NCBI GenBank assembly: GCA_964626795.1
Contig: CAZVIQ010000008.1
Coordinates: forward strand, 1 to 24,063
Origin: RGIG1840 sp964626795
Lineage (GTDB): Bacteria > Bacillota_I > Bacilli_A > RF39 > UBA660
Length of the DNA stretch: 24,063 nucleotides
Direction: 5' to 3'
The stretch's first letter is position 1; each line of letters starts with the position of its first letter. Positions 1-5,364 of the stretch are shown one piece after another. The notes under the pieces were generated by a model. The model had not been told where the DNA came from and did no database searches. It saw only the letters and a list, made by a program, of their open reading frames with translations. The position numbers were made by a program, and so were the translations under genes.

Positions 1-604
1 TCTTCATATTAACAATACATGCTCTATGTGTGACTATGAAATCATCTGTTAATTTTGATTTTACTTCTTTCATAGACTTGTACATTTCATATTTATTATT
101 ATCTGTTACTAAAATTATTTTTCTACTGTAAGTATCTCTTTCAAAATATAATATCTTATCAAATGGAATACTATAGTCTACTCCTGAAGTCTTAAATTTA
201 AATGATTTAATAACCTTTAATTGTTTTAAGCATATTTCAAATACTTCATTTAAATTCTTGTAAGGATCTAATTGTTTATTTATAAAATCTAAAATTTGTA
301 ATCTTTGTTTAAATGTTTCAAAAGCCATTCCACCGTGTGCTGTAAAAACAATAATTGGACTTATCCAATCCTCTTCTCTTATTTTTCTAGCAATATCTAT
401 TGCATTTGAATTAGGCAATTCAAAATCTAAAATGTAAATATGATTGTCTTCATTTGTTTTTATTAATTTATGTAATTCGGAAGTTTCTTTATCAAATAGT
501 TTTATACTAAATTCATAATTGTTTTTCATCATAAAAGAGACAATAGTATCTTCTATGTTTTTTTGATGAATTTTATTATCCTCTACTACAATAAACTTTA
601 TCAT
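1..604 (-). CDS. LytTR-family response regulator, C-terminus beyond the window edge
   Basis: Partial gene: 201 residues are present and the frame is still open at base 1. The ATG at 604 follows a good Shine-Dalgarno (AGAGG, about 6 nt away). Residues 1-125 form a CheY-like receiver with the acidic pair E8/D9, phosphoacceptor D60 in YILDFELP, T88, and K110 in the loop before DP. Residues from about 134 form a LytTR DNA-binding domain, ending at the window edge in the typical VTHRACIVNM. This AgrA/ComE-like layout usually controls peptide-sensing, bacteriocin or virulence regulons after phosphorylation by a membrane histidine kinase. No kinase is visible; it would lie beyond the left edge if linked. 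The gene has its own sigma-A promoter at 630-658, separating it from spoIIID upstream. The family call is secure; the regulon is unknown. Confidence 0.88.
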   Translation of the reverse strand, partial: MIKFIVVEDNKIHQKNIEDTIVSFMMKNNYEFSIKLFDKETSELHKLIKTNEDNHIYILDFELPNSNAIDIARKIREEDWISPIIVFTAHGGMAFETFKQRLQILDFINKQLDPYKNLNEVFEICLKQLKVIKSFKFKTSGVDYSIPFDKILYFERDTYSRKIILVTDNNKYEMYKSMKEVKSKLTDDFIVTHRACIVNMK

Positions 605-629
605 ATTAATCCTCTTTACTCTTAAACTA

Positions 630-658
630 AATATACCCTATTTATAGTTACTTTTCAA
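630..658 (-). promoter_or_regulatory. Sigma-A promoter of the LytTR regulator gene
   Basis: The minus strand carries TTGAAA (658-653), a 17-nt spacer and TATATT (635-630). Transcription would start near 623, leaving a leader of about 20 nt with the ribosome binding site. Both hexamers match the vegetative consensus at five of six positions. Confidence 0.75.
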
Positions 659-706
659 GAAAATTCGATAAATTACGTTATAAAAAAAATTAATATTTTT
701 TGAACG

Positions 707-973
707 TTACCTACTAGCACCGATTTGATATTTTTTTCTGGTTGATTCTCCACCTCTTATATGTCTAATATCTATATGATGCTGCATTATACTATCTATT
801 TTCTTGTACAAATTCTCATCAATTTCTAATAATCTTTCATGCAGATCTTTATGAACTGTACTTTTACTTACATTAAAAAAAGCAGCTGCTTCTCTGATAG
901 TTTTCTCTGTTCCTTTTATATATTCTGCTTCATCTAATACCCTCTTTATAATATCTTTTTTTATAATGCTCAC
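707..973 (-). CDS. spoIIID: Stage III sporulation transcription factor SpoIIID
   Basis: An 88-residue DNA-binding regulator that acts in the mother cell, where SpoIIID activates and represses genes of the sigma-E regulon. The helix-turn-helix is clear: TIREAAAFFNVSKSTVHKDL (about residues 25-44) closely matches the family, followed by the characteristic basic IRHIRGGESTRKKY (about 69-82). Length is normal. There is no in-frame ATG near the N-terminus. The first possible start is GTG at 973, but it lies inside the Shine-Dalgarno-like AGGGGTGA (977-970), so initiation may instead occur at the ATT two codons downstream (967). It sits 37 bp after spoIIQ, the same order as in B. subtilis (spoIID-spoIIQ-spoIIID). 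A terminator hairpin stands between spoIIQ and this gene, so it probably depends on its own promoter or on readthrough. Confidence 0.95.
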   Translation of the reverse strand: MSIIKKDIIKRVLDEAEYIKGTEKTIREAAAFFNVSKSTVHKDLHERLLEIDENLYKKIDSIMQHHIDIRHIRGGESTRKKYQIGASR

Positions 974-977
974 CCCT
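970..977 (-). promoter_or_regulatory. Shine-Dalgarno sequence overlapping the possible spoIIID GTG start
   Basis: AGGGGTGA matches the anti-Shine-Dalgarno complement GGAGGTGA with one mismatch. The only in-frame GTG is embedded in it. Spacing would instead suit the ATT at 967-965. Confidence 0.5.
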
Positions 978-1000
978 GATAAAATTATATTTAATATATA

Positions 1001-1024
1001 AAAAAAAAGACTAATGAAAGTCTT
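1001..1024 (-). terminator. Rho-independent terminator after spoIIQ
   Basis: A perfect 6-bp stem (AAGACT/AGTCTT) with a 6-nt loop is followed by eight T on the minus strand. The stem overlaps the last codons and TAG stop of spoIIQ. The stem has only two G-C pairs, so readthrough into spoIIID is plausible. Confidence 0.7.
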
Positions 1025-1649
1025 CTATATTTAAAGTATATATATTTTCTGGATCAAGGACTTCTCCTTTGAAATATATTTCAAAATGTAAGAGGTTTGC
1101 ATAATTTGTATTAACTGTATTACTTCCACTGGTCGCTATAATTGTTCCCTGATTAACTTTATCACCCTGTTTAACAGTAACGTTATTAACACTTTGATAT
1201 ATGCTTATTAAATCATTACTGTGTTTTATTTGGACTATATTACCAAGTATATCATCTTTTTTTATACTTGTTACTTCTCCATCTAATATTGATACTACAT
1301 CAAATACTTTATCACATATATAATCGATTCCTGAATTCTGCATATATGTGTTTTCATAATATACAAGTGAATTCACTTGTTCTTCTTTATCTGCTTCATA
1401 ATCATAAAAATATTTACCAATGGTAACTTCCTGTGATACAAAAGGTTTTATAATTGTAGTTCCGTTTACTACTTCTACAACCGGTTCTAAATCTTCAAAT
1501 ACACCATATACACCATAATCATAATCTACAGATGATTTAAAATAATTATTTATTCCATTAATAACCATTGTAATGCACAATACTATTGTACCTATAGATA
1601 ATAGATATGCTCCTGATATTAATATTTTTTTATATCTCTGTTTTAACAT
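1011..1649 (-). CDS. spoIIQ: SpoIIQ-like M23 (LytM-fold) forespore engulfment protein, degenerate active site
   Basis: A 212-residue membrane-anchored protein with an N-terminal TM segment (about 8-32) and a C-terminal LytM/M23 domain (about 98-205). In Bacilli, SpoIIQ sits in the forespore membrane and binds mother-cell SpoIIIAH to form the engulfment ratchet and feeding-tube channel. The assignment rests on the fold and on position directly after spoIID and before spoIIID. The active site is degraded: the HxGxD motif reads NSGID (His to Asn, Asp kept), the HLS-type motif reads YQSV, and the HxHFE motif reads LLHFE, with only the second His kept. It is therefore unlikely to cut peptidoglycan, as for B. 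subtilis SpoIIQ. The ATG at 1649 has a strong AGGAG 8 nt upstream, which overlaps a hairpin (1653-1675). Confidence 0.87.
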   Translation of the reverse strand: MLKQRYKKILISGAYLLSIGTIVLCITMVINGINNYFKSSVDYDYGVYGVFEDLEPVVEVVNGTTIIKPFVSQEVTIGKYFYDYEADKEEQVNSLVYYENTYMQNSGIDYICDKVFDVVSILDGEVTSIKKDDILGNIVQIKHSNDLISIYQSVNNVTVKQGDKVNQGTIIATSGSNTVNTNYANLLHFEIYFKGEVLDPENIYTLNIEDFH

Positions 1650-1652
1650 AAC

Positions 1653-1675
1653 TCACTCTCCTAACTTTAGAGTGA
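1653..1675 (-). promoter_or_regulatory. Hairpin overlapping the spoIIQ ribosome binding site
   Basis: TCACTCT and AGAGTGA form a perfect 7-bp stem with a 9-nt loop in the short spoIID-spoIIQ gap. The Shine-Dalgarno AGGAG straddles the loop and the 3' arm, so folding would compete with ribosome binding. There is no T tract, so it is not a terminator. Confidence 0.45.
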
Positions 1676-1683
1676 ACTATATT

Positions 1684-2586
1684 TTAAAATTTATACATTA
1701 ATATTTCTACATCTTTATAGTAGTATTTTAATATTTCTTTATAGCTATATCCTGCTTCGGCCATCCCGTTAGCGCCATACTGACTCATACCTACTCCATG
1801 CCCATAACCTCTAGTAGTTATGGTGATATTATCTGTATTTATTTTGATATCAAAGTCAGTTGATCTTAATCCTAAAAGCTTTCTAAATTCAACTCCAGTA
1901 TATACTGTGTTATTAACACTAACTTTTTCAACTCTGTTTGTTAAATTCCTCGAAAGAATGTTAATATCTTCTATTTTATCAACATTTAATTTTGTTTGAA
2001 TTTCCTCTAATGTAAATGTTTTTTCTTTTAAATATGCTGAAGTATCAATATCCCAAGGAGAAGATACACTTTCAAGATAACTTAAATCTTCTTGAAAAAC
2101 ATTTTTTACATCTTCGGTATATCCATTAGAATTCGCAAAATAAAACGCTTTTATAGGTTTATTATTATATGAGATGTACTCTCCTTTAGTTTCTTCTACT
2201 GCTTTTGAAATAATTTCATAGTATTTATCGTAATCTTCTTTCCACTTTTCTTTCATATTTTCAGTGTTGTTATAGCACTGATCTGTTAATGTCATATAAA
2301 TGTATTCATCTTTTTCTCTACTTAATGCATAAGTTCTAGAAGCGACTGCCATAGCTTTTAACGCTTCATAATTAAAAGAAGCTGGCATTTCACAAGCCAC
2401 TACTCCAAAAATATATTCTTCTAATTTTATTTCTTCGTTTTTGTCATCTAGAGTCAAATTAACATATATTTCTTTTTTTATCTCTTTATTTAAATCTTTT
2501 TCTTTTTTAACAGGTTCTTTAGAAAAATTCAAGGTTAATAAATACAATATTAATAAAACTGGTATTAAAAAAACATATTTTTTCAT
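1684..2586 (-). CDS. spoIID: Stage II sporulation protein D, peptidoglycan lytic transglycosylase
   Basis: A 300-residue protein with an N-terminal signal anchor (about 4-21) and a SpoIID/LytB catalytic domain over the rest. Hallmarks are EEYIFGVVACEMPASFN, which includes the catalytic Glu of the family, AMAVASRTYAL, FANSNGYTEDV and the C-terminal GYGHGVGMSQYGA. SpoIID acts in the mother-cell membrane, cleaving glycan strands denuded by SpoIIP during engulfment, in complex with SpoIIM and SpoIIP; those genes are not in this window. It follows rpiB by 34 bp. The ATG at 2586 is the only start that preserves the signal anchor, yet no Shine-Dalgarno precedes it, and a CATATAAT box (2600-2593) resembling a sigma-E -10 almost touches the start codon. 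Confidence 0.96.
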   Translation of the reverse strand: MKKYVFLIPVLLILYLLTLNFSKEPVKKEKDLNKEIKKEIYVNLTLDDKNEEIKLEEYIFGVVACEMPASFNYEALKAMAVASRTYALSREKDEYIYMTLTDQCYNNTENMKEKWKEDYDKYYEIISKAVEETKGEYISYNNKPIKAFYFANSNGYTEDVKNVFQEDLSYLESVSSPWDIDTSAYLKEKTFTLEEIQTKLNVDKIEDINILSRNLTNRVEKVSVNNTVYTGVEFRKLLGLRSTDFDIKINTDNITITTRGYGHGVGMSQYGANGMAEAGYSYKEILKYYYKDVEILMYKF

Positions 2587-2620
2587 ATTGAAATTATATG
2601 TTTTCTTATTATTTTTATTA

Positions 2621-3052
2621 CTATAAATTATTTAACTTGTCTACTCTTCTTTTATGTCTGTCTAAGTCTGAAAAAGGAGTGTTGATAAATGCATAAACCA
2701 TGTTATAAAGTTCTTCCTCTTCTATAAATTCAGGTATTGCGATAATATTAGCATCATTATGCTCTCTTGTTATTCTTGCTTCTTCTTCAGTAAGTACTCT
2801 TGCACATCTTATTCCCTTGAATTTATTGGCTGCCATACACATTCCTATTCCAGTACCGCATATTAATATACCTTTTTCTATTTCTCCTTTAAGCAGTGAT
2901 TGTGATACTTTTTCTGCATAATCAATATAATCTACACTTTCTTCAGTATCTGTTCCAAAGTCAATGTATTCAATATCATTTTCTTCAAAATAACTTATAA
3001 TTAATTCTTTTTCGAATACACCACGATGGTCGTTACCTATTCCTACTTTCAT
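2621..3052 (-). CDS. rpiB: Ribose-5-phosphate isomerase B (RpiB/LacAB family)
   Basis: A 143-residue cytoplasmic sugar-phosphate isomerase, expected to interconvert ribose 5-phosphate and ribulose 5-phosphate in the non-oxidative pentose phosphate pathway. The N-terminal GNDHRG carries D8/H9, the catalytic Cys is C65 in ICGTGIGMCMAANK with the phosphate-binding GTGIG at 66-70, and H98-N99-D100 follow. Length is normal. Related LacA/LacB subunits of galactose-6-phosphate isomerase share this fold, but no lac partner lies nearby. The start ATG overlaps the TGA stop of murC (ATGA), implying translational coupling. Pairing with murC is not a pathway link; rpiB is also near the prfA-spoIIR-mntP region in B. 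subtilis. Confidence 0.9.
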   Translation of the reverse strand: MKVGIGNDHRGVFEKELIISYFEENDIEYIDFGTDTEESVDYIDYAEKVSQSLLKGEIEKGILICGTGIGMCMAANKFKGIRCARVLTEEEARITREHNDANIIAIPEFIEEEELYNMVYAFINTPFSDLDRHKRRVDKLNNL

Positions 3053-4356
3053 ATTATTTTTCTCCTTTTTTCTTTATAATCTTTTTCTAAAACAGAAATA
3101 TCATTAGGACTCATAAATAATAATACTGCATTATCATATTTTAAAAGTTCATTTGCATTATATTCATCCATATGATATCCGTTTTTTAATTTAGAAACTA
3201 TCATTTCTGAAGTTACTTCGGGAAAATCAATTTGTTTTTCTCTGGAAGGGTGTATTTCCATAATATAAGCTGCATCACTTTTATTTAAAACTTCTGATAA
3301 GGCTTTTGCAAATTCTTTTGTTCTTGAAAATGTATGAGGTTGGAATATTGATATTAACTTTTTATCAGGATATTTCTGTCTTGCTGCCTCGATTGTTACA
3401 TTAACTTCAGTAGGATGATGTGCATAATCATCTATAATTACATTTTCTCCGATAAATTCTTCACTAAATCTTCTTTTTGCACCTTTAAAAGTCTCGTAAA
3501 ATTCTTTTACTTTTATAATATCTAGATTTTCTAAATAACAAATTGTTAAAACCGAAAGAGAGTTCAACACTATATGTTCACCACATAGAACTGTATGAAA
3601 TGTATTATAAAACTTTCCTTTTATATAAACATCAAATGTCGTCCCGTTACTTTCGTATTTTATATTTTTTGCGATTATATCATTATTATCTTTTAAACCA
3701 TAATAAAGTATATTTTTATCTATGTTAAGTGTTCTTGTGTAAGGATCATCTCCATATGCTATAACAGTGTCAGTTGTATTTAATGCAAAACTTCTATATG
3801 CATCTACAACATCATTTATATCTTTAAAGTAATCAACATGGTCTAATTCTATATTAGTAATTATTCCATATTTTTGTACATAAGATAAAAAATGTCTTTT
3901 ATATTCACATGCCTCTAGTACAAAATATTCATTGCCTTCTTTTGCATATCCTGTACCGTCACCTATCAAGTAATTAGCACCGCATACATTATTTAAAATA
4001 TGACTAAGCATCGCAGTAGTAGTGGTTTTACCATGACAACCTGCAATACTTATTGTTTTAAACATAGTGGTTAATTTTCCAACCATTTCTTGATATGTAT
4101 AAACCTTAAGACCAAGCTCTTTGGCTCGTTTTACTTCAATGTTTTCATCAGTGAATGCATTTCCCTGAACTATTTCTAGTCCTTCTTTAATGTTTTCTTC
4201 TGCAAATGGAGTTAATTTTATATTTTGCTTTCTTAAACCATCTTCAGTAAAAAAATATTTTTCTAAGTCAGATCCTTCAACTTCCATACCTAAAGAATCC
4301 ATAATTTGTGCTAAAGCACTCATACCCGAACCCTTTATTCCAATAAAATGATACAT
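3049..4356 (-). CDS. murC: UDP-N-acetylmuramate--L-alanine ligase
   Basis: A 435-residue cytoplasmic Mur ligase that adds the first stem-peptide residue, L-Ala, to UDP-MurNAc using ATP. Residues 5-11 are the GIKGSGM nucleotide-binding start of MurC. The ATP P-loop is AGCHGKTTTT (105-114). EACEYKRHFLSY (148-159) and NIELDHVDYF (168-177) match the Bacilli subtype, and DDYAHHPTEV marks the C-terminal domain. Length is normal. The ATG at 4356 has AGGTGA 7 nt upstream. It is the first gene of murC-rpiB-spoIID-spoIIQ and has its own promoter, whose -35 lies inside the rpmE terminator. Grouping wall-precursor synthesis with engulfment genes is consistent with coordination of wall growth but may simply reflect genome compaction. 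Confidence 0.97.
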   Translation of the reverse strand: MYHFIGIKGSGMSALAQIMDSLGMEVEGSDLEKYFFTEDGLRKQNIKLTPFAEENIKEGLEIVQGNAFTDENIEVKRAKELGLKVYTYQEMVGKLTTMFKTISIAGCHGKTTTTAMLSHILNNVCGANYLIGDGTGYAKEGNEYFVLEACEYKRHFLSYVQKYGIITNIELDHVDYFKDINDVVDAYRSFALNTTDTVIAYGDDPYTRTLNIDKNILYYGLKDNNDIIAKNIKYESNGTTFDVYIKGKFYNTFHTVLCGEHIVLNSLSVLTICYLENLDIIKVKEFYETFKGAKRRFSEEFIGENVIIDDYAHHPTEVNVTIEAARQKYPDKKLISIFQPHTFSRTKEFAKALSEVLNKSDAAYIMEIHPSREKQIDFPEVTSEMIVSKLKNGYHMDEYNANELLKYDNAVLLFMSPNDISVLEKDYKEKRRKII

Positions 4357-4374
4357 AATTATTCACCTATAAAA

Positions 4375-4403
4375 ATTATATGATTTTATTAAAAAAAAAG
4401 CAA
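4375..4403 (-). promoter_or_regulatory. murC promoter nested in the rpmE terminator
   Basis: TTGCTT (4403-4398), 17-nt spacer, TATAAT (4380-4375). The -35 consists of the last stem bases and the first T residues of the upstream terminator. The -10 is a perfect consensus match. Confidence 0.65.
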
Positions 4404-4425
4404 ATATTTGTATTAAAATATTTAC
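4391..4425 (-). terminator. Rho-independent terminator after rpmE
   Basis: A 10-bp AT-rich stem (GTAAATATTT pairing with AAATATTTGC, one G-U wobble) with a 6-nt loop, followed by nine T on the minus strand. Confidence 0.75.
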
Positions 4426-4435
4426 TATTTTGTTA

Positions 4436-4633
4436 TTATTCAATTCCGTATCTATCTTTGAACTTCTGAACATTACCTGTTTTAGCAGTTTTATATTTTC
4501 CTGTATAAAATGAATGACATTTATTACAAGTTTCTAATTGTATTTCGCTTTTATTTGATTTTGTAGTAAAAACATTACCACAAGCACATGTTACTTTACA
4601 TTCTTTTTCTGCTGGATGTATTCCTTTTTTCAT
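4436..4633 (-). CDS. rpmE: Large ribosomal subunit protein bL31, zinc-binding form
   Basis: A 65-residue ribosomal protein of the 50S subunit that bridges toward the 30S head. It is the zinc-binding (C+) type: C16 and C18 in TCACGN and C36 and C39 in CNKC form the ribbon. MKKGIHP, FYTGK and the C-terminal RYGIE are typical. The start has a strong GAGGAGG ribosome binding site. It is a single-gene transcription unit: a near-consensus promoter lies at 4688-4716, a structured leader at 4648-4678 and a terminator at 4391-4425. L31 leaders that regulate rpmE autogenously are known in Firmicutes, so the leader is likely functional. In B. subtilis rpmE also lies near murA, prfA and rpoE. Confidence 0.97.
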   Translation of the reverse strand: MKKGIHPAEKECKVTCACGNVFTTKSNKSEIQLETCNKCHSFYTGKYKTAKTGNVQKFKDRYGIE

Positions 4634-4647
4634 TTTTCCTCCTCGCC

Positions 4648-4678
4648 ATAACTAAAATTTATAGTTATAGAAATAACT
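4648..4678 (-). promoter_or_regulatory. rpmE 5' leader with three mutually exclusive pairing arms
   Basis: On the minus strand, AGTTAT (4678-4673), ATAACT (4668-4663) and AGTTAT (4653-4648) lie in a row just before the ribosome binding site. Arms 1 and 2 pair with a 4-nt loop. Arms 2 and 3 pair over 7 bp (ATAACTA/TAGTTAT), ending 3 nt before GAGGAGG. It fits an autoregulatory ribosomal-protein leader; identity with the published L31 leader families was not tested. Confidence 0.5.
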
Positions 4679-4687
4679 TCATTAGGT

Positions 4688-4716
4688 ATTATACACATTT
4701 TTATGCTTTTGGTCAA
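4688..4716 (-). promoter_or_regulatory. Strong sigma-A promoter of rpmE
   Basis: TTGACC (4716-4711), 17-nt spacer, TATAAT (4693-4688), with TGTG directly before the -10, the Bacillus TRTG extension. This is the best promoter match in the window. Confidence 0.88.
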
Positions 4717-4733
4717 ATATATTTTCCATTTTG

Positions 4734-5258
4734 TTACTTATTTTTTAAATATTCAGCCAGTTGATAATATGCATCTGTATTCCAAATCAAAAATCTTTCT
4801 TCATCTGGATAGCTACCCATTGTTTTATCATGCCCGTCAGGACCATCCATATGATCCAAACTTTTTTTTGCAATTTTACCTTTAGTGACTGATTTAAACA
4901 CAATCGGATCTTTACCGTATTCACAATAAGCAAACGCTTCTATAAAACATGCATCTCTATTATCTACGTTTTCTAATAGTTTTAAAATACCATCTTCTCC
5001 AAGTCTTTCATCAACATAATGCGTATATGGACCTAGAAATCCAGCTAAAGCATCATGAACTGTATCATTTTTAAGTACAGTAGTTTTTAATTTTTCACTT
5101 GCCTCTTTGGCAGAATGTATGGCTACTTCTTCAACTGTATCTGCTTGTATTTCAGTTATTTCCATTTTTTCATTATTAACTTTTATTCCAAGAGGCTCTA
5201 ATATTTGTTTGGCACTCATTATTTTTGCCCAGTTCTTAGTTACATAAATTATTTCCAT
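4734..5258 (-). CDS. Divergent HAM1/ITPase-family nucleotide pyrophosphatase
   Basis: A 174-residue protein resembling the RdgB/HAM1/ITPA family, which hydrolyses non-canonical purine triphosphates (dITP, XTP) to monophosphates. The N-terminal VTKNWAK (6-12) matches the T-N-x-x-K phosphate-binding start. EITEIQADTVEEVAIHSAKEA matches the second conserved block. KNDTVHDALAGFLGPYTHYV (63-82) matches the catalytic block of eukaryotic ITPA, with D65 as the likely catalytic Asp. The C-terminal part is unusual: the family W-D-P-x-F block and the terminal S-H-R motif are not recognisable, and the protein is shorter than most RdgB proteins. Housecleaning activity is likely, but specificity may differ. 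It has its own extended -10 promoter and a good GGAG ribosome binding site. Confidence 0.75.
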   Translation of the reverse strand: MEIIYVTKNWAKIMSAKQILEPLGIKVNNEKMEITEIQADTVEEVAIHSAKEASEKLKTTVLKNDTVHDALAGFLGPYTHYVDERLGEDGILKLLENVDNRDACFIEAFAYCEYGKDPIVFKSVTKGKIAKKSLDHMDGPDGHDKTMGSYPDEERFLIWNTDAYYQLAEYLKNK

Positions 5259-5276
5259 AATTGTCTCCGATAAATA

Positions 5277-5285
5277 ATTATATCA
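5277..5285 (-). promoter_or_regulatory. Extended -10 promoter of the HAM1-family gene
   Basis: TGA directly precedes TATAAT (5282-5277) on the minus strand, an extended -10. No convincing -35 is seen 16-18 nt upstream. The start lies about 18 nt downstream, after GGAG. Confidence 0.5.
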
Positions 5286-5326
5286 AAAAATCTTTGATTT
5301 TAATTGTTATTATTTTTCTATAATTC

Positions 5327-5357
5327 AAAAATCACTTTATAAACTAAAAAGTGATTT
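5327..5357 (-). terminator. Terminator closing the four-gene McrB/DUF2357 operon
   Basis: A perfect 10-bp stem (AAATCACTTT/AAAGTGATTT) with a 9-nt loop, ending in a run of five T. It begins 8 bp after the stop of the calcium-repeat protein. Confidence 0.7.
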
Positions 5358-5364
5358 AATTATT

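Noticed and set aside
671..710. AT-rich inverted repeat after spoIIID as a terminator
   Set aside because: The arms are short (about 5 bp of ACGTT/AACGT) and separated by A and T runs that pair trivially in such AT-rich DNA. Possible but not supportable.
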